Below, piece after piece: positions 7,193-14,666 of a stretch of DNA of 15,411 nucleotides (its first letter is position 1; every line of letters begins with the position of its first letter). The notes below the pieces were generated by a model, which was not told the DNA's origin, did not search any database, and worked only from the letters and a program-made list of their open reading frames with translations. Source of the stretch: Parcubacteria group bacterium GW2011_GWC1_41_7 (GTDB taxonomy: Bacteria > Patescibacteriota > Minisyncoccia > UBA6257 > HR35); assembly GCA_000997465.1 (NCBI GenBank), contig LCBW01000005.1, forward strand, positions 1 through 15,411. The letters run 5' to 3'. The translations under genes and the position numbers were made by a program.

Positions 7193-7435
7193 GTGTCGCA
7201 TCGCCAGAAGAAGCCCCGGGAACATTGTTGCCCTGATTGCCAACAAAGGGCACGATTTCTGGGGTGGGCTGAATTCCATGATGGCCCAATCGTCTATCAC
7301 GATCGGCCGCTTTATGTATGCGATCACGGATGCAAGGGACCTGATGGTCACAAACTGCAATTCGTGACATACAAAAGTCGTCAAAGCGGAAAACGAGTCA
7401 AGGCCATCGTCCGCGACGCAGAAGTACCAAAGTAG
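7193..7435 (+). CDS. Small zinc-ribbon-like protein, function unknown
   Basis: An 80-residue basic protein that starts with GTG. It has CCPDC (12-16) and CDHGC (about 43-47), two Cys pairs spaced as in a zinc ribbon, plus many His residues and a Lys/Arg-rich C-terminus (YKSRQSGKRVKAIVRDAE). It could bind nucleic acid or act as a small adaptor; I do not recognise the family. The gene is GC-rich against AT-rich neighbours, stands alone, and has its own promoter, strong SD and terminator. This package is shared with the genes at 14246 and 15105 and suggests import or a separate expression class. The protein from the opposite frame is poorer and has no such signals. Confidence 0.75.
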   Translation: MSHRQKKPREHCCPDCQQRARFLGWAEFHDGPIVYHDRPLYVCDHGCKGPDGHKLQFVTYKSRQSGKRVKAIVRDAEVPK

Positions 7436-7457
7436 ATCTCCATAAGAGATCTTTTTT
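7434..7457 (+). terminator. Rho-independent terminator of the 7193 gene
   Basis: Perfect 7-bp stem AGATCTC/GAGATCT with loop CATAA, followed by TTTTTT. It starts within the stop codon of the upstream gene, and its T run touches the stop of the convergent methyltransferase. The minus strand has no T run here, so it is directional. Confidence 0.8.
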
Positions 7458-7905
7458 ATTGCATTAATTGCGCAACTACAATAGCGGTCGCCATCGCCAC
7501 ATTTAAAGATTCTTTATGTCCCTGCCCTTTGATTTCCAAAATTGAATCTGCGCTGCCGAGAATTGATTTTGACACACCTTTTATTTCATTACCGACAATT
7601 AAAGCGTATTGCTTGTCTTTTTTTATATTAAATTTTTGTAGATCAATAGATCGCGCATCTTGCTCGAGCGCCAAGATTTCATACCCCTCTTTTTTTATTT
7701 TTTTTACAAGTCGTACAGTTGCGCCGGCATATTTAATAATCTGAAGTTTATGTTCAGTTCCTAATGATGTTTTTAAAACATTTTTTTCTTTGGTGTCTGG
7801 AGTAATGCCACAACAATAAATCGTTTCTATGCCAAAAAATTCTGCGGTACGCATAATCGATCCAACATTATAAGCTGACCTAATGTTATCAAGAATTAAA
7901 ATCAT
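7456..7905 (-). CDS. SpoU/TrmH-family RNA 2'-O-methyltransferase
   Basis: Predicted S-adenosylmethionine-dependent ribose methyltransferase for tRNA or rRNA, 149 residues with only the SPOUT knot domain. Motif 1 is NIRSAYNVGSIMRTA (7-21), motif 2 ALIVGNEIKG (101-110) and motif 3 KESLNVAMATA (131-141); Asn7 and Arg19 are likely catalytic positions. There is no N-terminal substrate-binding domain, as in TrmL-type enzymes, so TrmL-like wobble-base methylation is possible but not shown. The ATG lies 7 nt after a TACTAT box inside the arm of the pilin terminator, so the mRNA is probably leaderless. It converges on the 7193 gene. Confidence 0.88.
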   Translation of the reverse strand: MILILDNIRSAYNVGSIMRTAEFFGIETIYCCGITPDTKEKNVLKTSLGTEHKLQIIKYAGATVRLVKKIKKEGYEILALEQDARSIDLQKFNIKKDKQYALIVGNEIKGVSKSILGSADSILEIKGQGHKESLNVAMATAIVVAQLMQ

Positions 7906-7912
7906 TGTTTTT

Positions 7913-7918
7913 ATAGTA
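7913..7918 (-). promoter_or_regulatory. -10 box of the methyltransferase inside a terminator stem
   Basis: TACTAT on the minus strand, exactly 7 nt before the ATG at 7905. Its first three bases overlap the last bases of the terminator stem (7916-7957), so the region upstream of it is the hairpin itself. No good -35 is seen. Confidence 0.5.
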
Positions 7919-7957
7919 ACACAAAACCCCTGCGTTTAAGCAGGGGTTTTGTGTTAC
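7916..7957 (-). terminator. Strong terminator after the pilin gene
   Basis: Perfect 18-bp stem (7916-7933 with 7940-7957) and a 6-nt loop, with a GGGG core followed by TTTTGTGTTAC inside the stem. It lies 12 nt past the pilin stop. The T-rich arm and the symmetry fit a terminator for the minus-strand pilin transcript; it could also act on the other strand. Confidence 0.85.
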
Positions 7958-7969
7958 TTACTTATAAGT

Positions 7970-8587
7970 TTACTGCGCTGGATAAAATGCCGCGGAAGTA
8001 GTTGCCGGCAAAATTGTCTTGTCGGTTCCTACCTCATATACTGCGGTGTTGTTTCCGCCATCATTGGCGCCATCGGTCAATGTCTCCAAACGAGCATTAA
8101 TCTCATAAGATGTGTTTGACTTGCACCCATAAGAATAATACTTTCCATTTACATCAGTGTTATTTCCATTTTGTGGATCAACTGGCAAGTTTGCCAAGTT
8201 CAAAGATGCTACACCTGAAAAATTAACCGGAATCCATCCAGTTCCATCAACGGTTTGCGCGGTCGAGTTAACTAAAGCAGAAAATCCAGAACCTGCAGGC
8301 AAATCAGCTACATTTGTGCTTCCGCCGGTTGCTGAAGTATACAGCGTTGAGGTTGCGCTTGATACCAAGCACTCTCCTAAATCTGCTCCAGTTGGCGTTT
8401 CAACCGAATAGATGTCTATTGCCTTTGAGATATTCGCAAGATCAGTTTTTCTCTGGGTATCACGTGCTTTTGCAAAAATCTGTTGCGGCTTGACTACGAC
8501 CAAAAGAATAGATGCCAAAATTGCCAAAATTGCCATGACAATCAACAACTCGAGTAAGGTAAAACCTTTTTTCATAGAATGGCTCAT
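7970..8587 (-). CDS. Type IV pilin-like protein (prepilin)
   Basis: Structural subunit of a type IV pilus or pseudopilus. The N-terminus is a class III signal: a short basic leader ending in KKG, then FTLLELLIVMAILAILASILL, with cleavage expected between Gly8 and Phe9 by a prepilin peptidase and Glu at mature position 5. The hydrophobic helix (9-30) both anchors and assembles the subunit. The rest (to 205) is a Gly/Ser/Thr/Asn-rich globular head with two Cys (GECL and YGCK) that may form a disulphide. The start could also be the Met five codons in (MKKGF). A single-domain response regulator lies upstream on the same strand. Pili of this kind are common in CPR and are linked to attachment and DNA uptake. 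Confidence 0.9.
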   Translation of the reverse strand: MSHSMKKGFTLLELLIVMAILAILASILLVVVKPQQIFAKARDTQRKTDLANISKAIDIYSVETPTGADLGECLVSSATSTLYTSATGGSTNVADLPAGSGFSALVNSTAQTVDGTGWIPVNFSGVASLNLANLPVDPQNGNNTDVNGKYYSYGCKSNTSYEINARLETLTDGANDGGNNTAVYEVGTDKTILPATTSAAFYPAQ

Positions 8588-8605
8588 AAAAAATTAATTG
8601 TGACC

Positions 8606-8630
8606 TTTATAATTGCTTATCTTTATTGTA
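8606..8630 (-). promoter_or_regulatory. Candidate pilin promoter boxes
   Basis: Two -10 candidates precede the pilin ATG on the minus strand: TACAAT (8625-8630) and TATAAA (8606-8611). They would give leaders of about 31 and 11 nt, longer than for most other AT-rich genes here. No SD is seen. Confidence 0.4.
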
Positions 8631-8633
8631 GCA

Positions 8634-8664
8634 AAAAATACCCCGAAAAACCAAATTTTTGGGG
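8634..8664 (-). terminator. Terminator after the response regulator gene
   Basis: On the minus strand CCCCAAAAA pairs with TTTTT(C)GGGG around a short loop and is followed by TATTTTTT. It lies 16 nt past the regulator's stop codon and just before the pilin promoter boxes, so regulator and pilin are probably separate transcripts. Confidence 0.75.
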
Positions 8665-8680
8665 ACGATAAAAATCAAAT

Positions 8681-9061
8681 CTAAAGCGGAGCTTTATCTT
8701 GCAAAAAAGCCCTTACTTTTTTAATGAGATCCTCTAAGGAGGTGTTTGCTTTTACAAAATAGTCAATTGCACCTAAATCCTTACCTTTTTGGACATCTTC
8801 TCCTTGCGCAAGGTTTGAAAGGATGATAACTGGTATTTTATTTAAATTTGGATCTTTTTGAACCTGCTCTAAAAATGAAAATCCGCTGATTTTAGGCAAA
8901 ATAATATCCAAAAGAACCATATCAGGATTAGTACTCACCAATTGATTCATTGCCTCCTCTCCGTCTGCGGCGGTCACCACTTCAAAACTCTCTGACCGCA
9001 ACTTTTTTTCCAGTAGTGTCCGAAGAAATTTATCGTCCTCTACAATAAGAACTTTTGACAT
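8681..9061 (-). CDS. Single-domain (CheY-like) response regulator
   Basis: A stand-alone receiver domain of 126 residues with no output domain. The acidic pair is Asp9-Asp10 in IVEDD, the phospho-acceptor is Asp52 in LLDIILPK, the switch residue is Ser82 in IILSN and the invariant Lys is Lys104 in YFVKA, so it should be phosphorylatable. Such proteins act by binding partners, for example in twitching motility; the pilin gene next door makes pilus control a fair guess. The partner kinase is not in the window. The gene follows 16S rRNA on the same strand with no clear promoter of its own and may be read from it. The ATG is preceded by TATAC, not by an SD. Confidence 0.92.
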   Translation of the reverse strand: MSKVLIVEDDKFLRTLLEKKLRSESFEVVTAADGEEAMNQLVSTNPDMVLLDIILPKISGFSFLEQVQKDPNLNKIPVIILSNLAQGEDVQKGKDLGAIDYFVKANTSLEDLIKKVRAFLQDKAPL

Positions 9062-9074
9062 GTATATGTGAGTC

Positions 9075-9107
9075 GCGGCGTCTCGACGTTAGTCGGTAAG
9101 CCGCAAG
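9075..9107 (+). repeat. 33-nt inverted repeat copy A, hairpin-forming
   Basis: Exact reverse complement of 14468-14500. It folds as nested stems: outer GCGGC/GCCGC (9075-9079 with 9100-9104) and inner CGAC/GTCG around GTTA. Directly adjoining is a second hairpin, GTTGCTAT (9107-9114) with ATAGCAAC (9132-9139). It sits between the regulator gene and the 16S trailer, 14 nt before the regulator ATG. Confidence 0.9.
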
Positions 9108-9151
9108 TTGCTATCTTATGCAAAGCGTAACATAGCAACGCTTACAAGACC

Positions 9152-9167
9152 CTTAATTGTCTGGGCA
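9152..9167 (-). other. 3' half of the 16S rRNA processing stem
   Basis: These 16 bases (core TTAATTGTCTGGGCA) are the perfect reverse complement of 10852-10867 on the far side of 16S. The pair would form the long stem cut by RNase III. The trailer between it and the 16S 3' end is about 140 nt and contains smaller hairpins, such as TACGAA/TTCGTA near 9184-9200. Confidence 0.8.
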
Positions 9168-9307
9168 TAAATCTATTGTAACATACGAAGGAAATTCGTA
9201 CATAGTGGATAAACTCAGCTGACTATGAGATAAGCTCCCATAGAAGCCGCTCCGTACCAAAACAAAAATTTTAGCTTGGAGCTTTGAGTGTTTCTTATGT
9301 TTAAACA

Positions 9308-10820
<1,513 letters not shown>

Positions 10821-10851
10821 GTTTATCCATTTAGATTTACTCTAGAAATTT

Positions 10852-10867
10852 TGCCCAGACAATTAAG
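10852..10867 (-). other. 5' half of the 16S rRNA processing stem
   Basis: Pairs perfectly over 16 bp with 9152-9167 and lies about 32 nt before the 16S 5' end. The remaining leader up to the promoters (about 10870-11110) holds another hairpin on the minus strand, CTCATaGTTTC/GAAACcATGAG (about 10877-10903). No ORF is credible there. Confidence 0.8.
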
Positions 10868-10999
10868 AATCTATGTGCTCATGGTTTCGCCTTGAAACTA
10901 TGAGTGTAAGATTGATGAGAGTGCTGTCACTCAGCAAAAATAATCACAATTTTTTTGAACGCCCTCCTTTGTTTAAAAATTCGGCGAACAAACAATACA

Positions 11000-11028
11000 A
11001 TAGTATCACAAAGATACATTGCTTTCAA
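11000..11028 (-). promoter_or_regulatory. 16S rRNA promoter P2
   Basis: TTGAAA (11023-11028), a 17-nt spacer, then TACTAT (11000-11005) on the minus strand: a good sigma-70 promoter about 180 nt before mature 16S. Confidence 0.65.
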
Positions 11029-11117
11029 ACAACTGCGTTGTGGGTAATCCGCACGTACCGCAGCTTCTTAGCGAAGGCTGGTGCGCACAACCAAATTGTG
11101 AATGATTGCTTGTTTCA

Positions 11118-11148
11118 ATTATAACACAAGAGTATTCCAAGATATCAA
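11118..11148 (-). promoter_or_regulatory. 16S rRNA promoter P1
   Basis: TTGATA (11143-11148) and a perfect TATAAT (11118-11123) on the minus strand with a 19-nt spacer, slightly long. With P2 it gives the tandem-promoter layout usual for rRNA genes, and the leader would be about 290 nt. Confidence 0.6.
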
Positions 11149-11228
11149 CGCCTAGGACAAATAGAGAACATCTTAAAATGTTAAAAAATGGCTTAAAATA
11201 AGGGTAAATTTACATATACGTTTTCTCT

Positions 11229-12047
11229 ATGCAAATTTTTATCAATAATAAATTTTACCCTGAAAAAGCGGCGACCATTCCTGCAAAAGACCTGTCCCTG
11301 CTTCGCGGATACGGAGTGTTTGATTTTTTAAAAACATACAGCGGTAAACCCTTTCAACTGCAAAGACATATGAGAAATTTTCTGATATCTGCACGAATGT
11401 TAAAATTGAAAAATATTCCAAAACAGAGTGAAATTGAACAAGCAGTTTTAAAAACAATTCAACGCAACCGAGAGATGGACAATATGGAGCTGCGCCTCAT
11501 ATTGACAGGGGGAGTTGGAAAATCATCAACCGAAACAGGAAATGCACATTTTATTATCATCCCAAACAAGATAACAACATACCCTCAATCATATTATGAA
11601 AAAGGCATTGTGCTTAAAATCGAAATTGTAGAGCGTCCCTATCCAACCATAAAACACCTGGCGTATATGCAAAATGTATTTTTCTTAAATAACGCAAAAA
11701 GGCAAGGGGCGCAAGAAGTTCTCTTTATCAGCGAAAAAAAAGAAATATGTGAGTGCGCAAATTCCAATTTCTTTTTTGTAAAAAATGGCGCACTCTACAC
11801 TGCCCCGCCCGATCGAGTATATCCCGGAGTAACGCGAGAACTGGTTTTAAAAATTGCAAAACAAAATCATATCCCTGTATACGAAAAACCAATATTTTTA
11901 AAAGATCTAAAAAAAGCAGACGAAGTATTTATCACCTCAACGACCAAAGAAATCATGCCGATTAAAGAAATCTTGGATATTTGGAAATTTAAAAACCCCT
12001 TTAAAATAAGCTCTTTTTTGCACAATAAATTTCAAGCGTTGCTGTAA
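11229..12047 (+). CDS. Class IV PLP-dependent aminotransferase
   Basis: Fold-type IV pyridoxal-phosphate enzyme of 272 residues, the family that holds branched-chain aminotransferase, D-amino-acid aminotransferase and aminodeoxychorismate lyase. The Schiff-base lysine is Lys142 in PTIKHLAYMQNVFF; Glu175 in ECANSNFFFV binds the pyridine nitrogen; PGVTR (199-203) and the TSTTKEIMPI segment (about 236-245) bind the phosphate. RGYGVFDFLKT (26-36) is the usual N-terminal signature. Which of the three reactions it performs cannot be told. The start has no SD; a weak TATACG lies 8 nt upstream, so a very short leader is likely. The 3' end overlaps convergent nth by 16 bp. Confidence 0.9.
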   Translation: MQIFINNKFYPEKAATIPAKDLSLLRGYGVFDFLKTYSGKPFQLQRHMRNFLISARMLKLKNIPKQSEIEQAVLKTIQRNREMDNMELRLILTGGVGKSSTETGNAHFIIIPNKITTYPQSYYEKGIVLKIEIVERPYPTIKHLAYMQNVFFLNNAKRQGAQEVLFISEKKEICECANSNFFFVKNGALYTAPPDRVYPGVTRELVLKIAKQNHIPVYEKPIFLKDLKKADEVFITSTTKEIMPIKEILDIWKFKNPFKISSFLHNKFQALL

Positions 12048-12655
12048 TATTTAGACAAAGGACAATGAGTATGTGGATGTTTCCGTGCCGGGCAATAGTC
12101 GCGGCCATATTGAATCAGCCGCAAAGAAAAATCACGCCATTCCCTGCCCTTGGGAACAATTTCCATAAGATCAACCTCAATTTTTCTAGGATCTTTTTCT
12201 TTTGTCAGTCCGAGCATCTGCGAAAGCCGGATGACATGTGTATCAACCGCAATACCGACGTATTCGCCATACGCGTTTGAAAGCACCACGTTTGCGGTCT
12301 TGCGTGCAACTCCCCTCAATTTCAGCATCTGCTCCATAGTACGCGGTACCCTTCCCTTAAATTCTTTTTGAATCATTTTTGCGCTCTCAATAAGCGATAT
12401 AGCTTTTTGATTGCGGTAATTGACGCCATATACAGCATCCGCCATATCTTTTTGTTTTGCCTGTGCAAAATCCGCAACAGTTTTATATTTTTTAAAAAGC
12501 CCCGGCGTAATCTCGTTCACTTTTTTATCAGTTGTCTGCGCCGATAAAATGACTGCAACTAAAAGCTGAAACGGCGCTTGGTAATTCAGCGATGTTTCAA
12601 TCTTCGGATACAACTTTTTCAAAATTTTATCAATTTGAAAATATTTATTTTTCAC
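12032..12655 (-). CDS. nth: Endonuclease III, iron-sulphur site degenerate
   Basis: DNA glycosylase/AP lyase that removes oxidised pyrimidines in base excision repair. The 207 residues show ILSAQTTD (36-43), the helix-hairpin-helix LRGVARKTANVVL with catalytic Lys119, and VDTHV with Asp138. The C-terminal cluster, normally C-x6-C-x2-C-x5-C, reads Cys188, His195, Cys198, Tyr204, so two of four ligands are gone and the protein ends three residues later. Either it lacks the cluster or it binds another metal. It starts with GTG, 12 nt behind the FMN-binding gene; AAGGA just before the GTG is a weak SD-like motif. It overlaps the aminotransferase tail. Confidence 0.93.
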   Translation of the reverse strand: MKNKYFQIDKILKKLYPKIETSLNYQAPFQLLVAVILSAQTTDKKVNEITPGLFKKYKTVADFAQAKQKDMADAVYGVNYRNQKAISLIESAKMIQKEFKGRVPRTMEQMLKLRGVARKTANVVLSNAYGEYVGIAVDTHVIRLSQMLGLTKEKDPRKIEVDLMEIVPKGREWRDFSLRLIQYGRDYCPARKHPHTHCPLSKYYSNA

Positions 12656-12667
12656 TTATTCCTTATT

Positions 12668-13096
12668 TTAAAATTTAATCTCAAACTCCTCTATTGGATT
12701 TTTTGAAAAATCAGAGTACCGAATCCAAGTCGGTTGTACGCGAAAATATCGCTGTTCCGGCAAAAAAGCGAATTTTTTTGAAGATGGATTCTTTTTTAAA
12801 TTAATGTCCCTGCACTGTTCAAACTCTACGCCCGTCACTTCTTTTGCAACTCCCTCATATTGCACCGTAATATTTTCCTCTCCATTCCAGCCGATAGAAA
12901 ATGCCACTTTCGGATTTTTTTGCAAATATCCATACTTGCGCGCATTGTTTAAGCACCCAAAAATTATTTCGAAATTTTCAGTTTCCGTAAACACAATCAC
13001 CGCACATTCCGGCTTATTGTGTTCACTATCGTGCGTTGCAAGCACGCACAGCACATTTTTTTTAAAAAATTCTAAAATTTTCCGTTTCTTTTCCAT
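12668..13096 (-). CDS. Pyridoxamine-5'-phosphate-oxidase-like FMN-binding protein
   Basis: Putative flavin-binding split-barrel protein of 142 residues. The opening helix and strand (ILEFFKKNVLCVLATHDSEHNKPECAVIVF) are typical of the PNPOx-like fold, in which an N-terminal strand carries a short Ala-Thr turn and the next one faces FMN. NARKYGYLQKNPKVAFSIGW matches the usual K-x-x-N-L-x-x-N-P-x-V-A-x region. True PdxH is longer, so the substrate is unknown; a general reductase or oxidase role is likely. TATAAA lies 6 nt before the ATG and there is no SD. nth follows 12 nt later on the same strand, so the two may be co-transcribed. Confidence 0.78.
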   Translation of the reverse strand: MEKKRKILEFFKKNVLCVLATHDSEHNKPECAVIVFTETENFEIIFGCLNNARKYGYLQKNPKVAFSIGWNGEENITVQYEGVAKEVTGVEFEQCRDINLKKNPSSKKFAFLPEQRYFRVQPTWIRYSDFSKNPIEEFEIKF

Positions 13097-13102
13097 AATG
13101 TT

Positions 13103-13108
13103 TTTATA
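13103..13108 (-). promoter_or_regulatory. -10 box of the FMN-binding gene, leaderless spacing
   Basis: TATAAA on the minus strand with AACATT (6 nt) between it and the ATG at 13096, another case of a -10 directly before a start codon. Confidence 0.5.
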
Positions 13109-13120
13109 ACTTTTTATTTC

Positions 13121-13483
13121 TTACGCCACCATATACACAAAATACGCAAGCGCAAGCGCAACAATTCCAAATAGCCGCATCATAGCCGGCTTCATTTCCC
13201 AATATGCATACCATTTTTCAGCGGTCTGCTTTGATACAAAAAGCAAGATAATTCCCTTGATAAGGGCGAGTACCGCAATAACCTGTAATAAAACAACAAT
13301 TGAAGTTGCCGGAGCAGTTATCCAAATTCCGTAAGATAACGCAAGTACGATAATTGCCCACACCCTTAAGGACGATACTGGAAATAACGACCTTCCAAAT
13401 GCGACTAATTTTTTAGGCGCCAAAAGCGCCCACACACCAAATACTCCCCAAAGCACAACGAGAACTTGTAGTAACCATGTCAT
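13121..13483 (-). CDS. Small integral membrane protein, four predicted helices
   Basis: A 120-residue hydrophobic protein of unknown family. Four membrane segments are visible at roughly 3-22, 40-57, 60-83 and 102-119. Short loops hold the charges: PKKLVAFGR after helix 1 and SKQTAEKWYAYWEMKP after helix 3, which suggests both loops are cytoplasmic. No catalytic motif is seen. The ATG at 13483 lies 6 nt from the repeat at 13490, whose TATAAC on the minus strand (11 nt before the ATG) could serve as a -10. The FMN-binding gene starts 24 nt after its stop and seems to have its own promoter. Confidence 0.75.
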   Translation of the reverse strand: MTWLLQVLVVLWGVFGVWALLAPKKLVAFGRSLFPVSSLRVWAIIVLALSYGIWITAPATSIVVLLQVIAVLALIKGIILLFVSKQTAEKWYAYWEMKPAMMRLFGIVALALAYFVYMVA

Positions 13484-13489
13484 GGTAAT

Positions 13490-13543
13490 GCGGCGTTATA
13501 ATCGTAAGCCGCAAGCTTTAGTTACGTTTTATAAAACTAAAGC
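13490..13543 (+). repeat. Two-hairpin repeat, shortened copy C
   Basis: 13490-13515 matches copy A (9075-9107) at both ends (GCGGCGT and GTAAGCCGCAAG), but the 14-nt centre is replaced by 7 nt (TATAATC). The outer GCGGC/GCCGC stem is kept. As in copy A, a second hairpin adjoins: GCTTTAGTT (13515-13523) with AACTAAAGC (13535-13543), a perfect 9 bp unrelated in sequence to that of copy A. Confidence 0.75.
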
Positions 13544-13577
13544 CCTACGTATTAATTTCGACTTGTATAAAAATATA

Positions 13578-14066
13578 TTATCGAATATGAGGTTCTCTTT
13601 TCTTTAAATCAGAAATAAAAAATTTTTCGATTCCTTCTCCAGTTCCTGAAAAATGAAATTGCGCATTAATTTTGCGACCTCTAAGAACTTCAGGAACCCA
13701 ATATTTATCATCAACCCACATCTGTTCATACGGCAAAGAATCTTGAGCAAACCACTCCGGTTTCATCTCATCCGACTCTTGCGGTTCTCCGTCCCATTCC
13801 CGCACAAAAAATACATGCATCCGCTGGTTCCACTCTGGTTTTTGCGCAAAATGAAAATCAATAACTGCAACTTTTTCCATTTTTTCAGGATCCGCAACAA
13901 CGCCTATCTCCTCATGAAGCTCACGGGATGCGGCAAGCGGAATCTCTTCTCCTTCATCAATTTTTCCGCCAATACCATTCCATTTTCCCTCTCCAAATCC
14001 TTGCTTTTTCATTCCCAAACAAACCTCACCTTGGCGCAAAAGAAAAACAAGGGTAACATCTCTCAT
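13578..14066 (-). CDS. MTH1-like Nudix hydrolase
   Basis: Probable sanitiser of oxidised nucleotides (8-oxo-dGTP type), 162 residues. The Nudix box GKIDEGEEIPLAASRELHEEIGV fits G-x5-E-x7-R-E-U-x-E-E-x-G-U exactly. Outside the box it follows the animal MTH1/NUDT1 pattern: KKQGFGEGKWNGIGGK before the box, ESDEMKPEWF, and QMWVDDKYW, which keeps the Trp and two Asp that MTH1 uses to grip the purine. Frame continuity reaches upstream to 14171, but that part is translated tRNA-Gln, so the Met at 14066 is chosen; TATATA lies 6 nt before it. The gene is 17 nt downstream of tRNA-Gln on the same strand. Confidence 0.93.
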   Translation of the reverse strand: MRDVTLVFLLRQGEVCLGMKKQGFGEGKWNGIGGKIDEGEEIPLAASRELHEEIGVVADPEKMEKVAVIDFHFAQKPEWNQRMHVFFVREWDGEPQESDEMKPEWFAQDSLPYEQMWVDDKYWVPEVLRGRKINAQFHFSGTGEGIEKFFISDLKKREPHIR

Positions 14067-14072
14067 GGTCTG

Positions 14073-14078
14073 TATATA
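14073..14078 (-). promoter_or_regulatory. -10-like box between tRNA-Gln and the Nudix gene
   Basis: TATATA on the minus strand, 6 nt before the Nudix ATG, in the 17-nt gap after the tRNA. The mRNA could start here leaderless or come from the tRNA transcript. Confidence 0.4.
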
Positions 14079-14083
14079 CTTTG

Positions 14084-14157
14084 TGGCTGCGGGACTAGGA
14101 CTCGAACCTAGATTAATGGAGCCAGAATCCATCGTCCTACCATTAGACGATCCCGCA
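14084..14157 (-). tRNA. tRNA-Gln (anticodon CUG), CCA encoded
   Basis: A 74-nt cloverleaf: acceptor TGCGGGA/TCCCGCA with the U1-A72 pair typical of bacterial tRNA-Gln, D arm GTCTAATGGTAGGAC, anticodon stem ATGGA/TCCAT around TTCTGGC (CUG), T loop TTCGAGT, G73, and an encoded CCA. The other two tRNAs here do not encode CCA. TATAAT at 14182-14187 on the minus strand is a likely -10. Confidence 0.94.
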
Positions 14158-14208
14158 AATATATTTACCAACTCTAAAGCAATTATATCATGTGCGCGTG
14201 TGCTACAC

Positions 14209-14214
14209 TATATA
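14209..14214 (+). promoter_or_regulatory. -10 box of the 14246 gene
   Basis: TATATA (or overlapping TACACT, 14204-14209) lies 37 nt before the ATG. This is the same distance class as the promoters of the other small GC-rich genes (40 nt at 7153, 38 nt at 15067). The leader carries GGGAG 7 nt before the ATG. Confidence 0.45.
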
Positions 14215-14245
14215 TAGAACGCCCGAAAACGAAGGGAGAACGACA

Positions 14246-14464
14246 ATGGCCCGCAAGACGATTCAGATGGTCCTGATCGAATCCGAAGGCCGGTACTGCG
14301 CGATCGTGCCCTTCGAGAACGCCACTCCGCTTTGCGTCTTTCTTGATGCGGAAAACTGGGAAGACGCTACGCGCAAGTTCGACCAGATGCTCGTTGATGT
14401 GCAACGACAGATTAACGCCGCCGAGGCAATCGAACAAGCATTTGAGGGAGTTGATCTGTCATAG
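14246..14464 (+). CDS. Small GC-rich hypothetical protein
   Basis: A 72-residue acidic protein (MARKTIQMV...) that I do not recognise. The first half looks like beta strands (TIQMVLIES, RYCAIVPFEN, PLCVFLDAE) and the second a long amphipathic helix (NWEDATRKFDQMLVDVQRQINAAEAIEQAFE), a small alpha/beta layout. A longer reading frame starts at 14192, but GAAGGGAGAA, a fair SD 7 nt upstream, marks the ATG at 14246. The gene is strongly GC-rich (37 of 60 G/C in 14281-14340) and stands alone. The 33-nt repeat starts 4 nt after its stop. It could be a horizontally acquired gene. Confidence 0.72.
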   Translation: MARKTIQMVLIESEGRYCAIVPFENATPLCVFLDAENWEDATRKFDQMLVDVQRQINAAEAIEQAFEGVDLS

Positions 14465-14467
14465 GCG

Positions 14468-14500
14468 CTTGCGGCTTACCGACTAACGTCGAGACGCCGC
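14468..14500 (-). repeat. 33-nt inverted repeat copy B
   Basis: Exact reverse complement of copy A at 9075-9107, right after the stop of the GC-rich gene. It can form GCGGC/GCCGC plus CGAC/GTCG and is followed on the plus strand by ATTTTT, so it may also terminate that gene. The second hairpin seen beside copies A and C is missing here, replaced by the gene's end. Confidence 0.9.
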
Positions 14501-14504
14501 ATTT

Positions 14505-14651
14505 TTAAAATGTAAGGGCTTTAAATTCAGGGGTAGGCTTTACAAATTCTTTAAATAAAACTTTTGTTGTTTTTCCAAGTACTAAAAAAAATCCAGCTAA
14601 GATAATAAGCGTTATAAATGCCTGAAAGAAGATTCTCTTCTTTACTTTCAT
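14505..14651 (-). CDS. 48-residue single-pass membrane protein
   Basis: A short gene: ATG at 14651, TAA at 14505-14507. The protein begins MKVKKRIFF, followed by one hydrophobic helix (about 8-26, QAFITLIILAGFFLVLGK) and a short tail with KEFVKPTPEFKALTF. The basic N-terminus suggests that end is cytoplasmic. It begins 15 nt after the bS18 stop on the same strand, has AT-rich codon use like the host genes, and is probably in that operon. Function unknown. A SecE-like or toxin-like peptide was considered, but no family feature supports either. Confidence 0.6.
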   Translation of the reverse strand: MKVKKRIFFQAFITLIILAGFFLVLGKTTKVLFKEFVKPTPEFKALTF

Positions 14652-14666
14652 AAGGTAGGAAAAATT

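Noticed and set aside
9075..9139. Integron attC site or CRISPR repeat
   Set aside because: The palindromes recall attC folding, but no proper RYYYAAC...GTTRRRY core pair is present, there is no integrase, and the copies are kilobases apart, so neither an integron array nor a CRISPR array is supported.
14067..14171. N-terminal extension of the Nudix protein
   Set aside because: The extra 35 codons are the translated tRNA-Gln; MTH1-like similarity begins at the Met at 14066.
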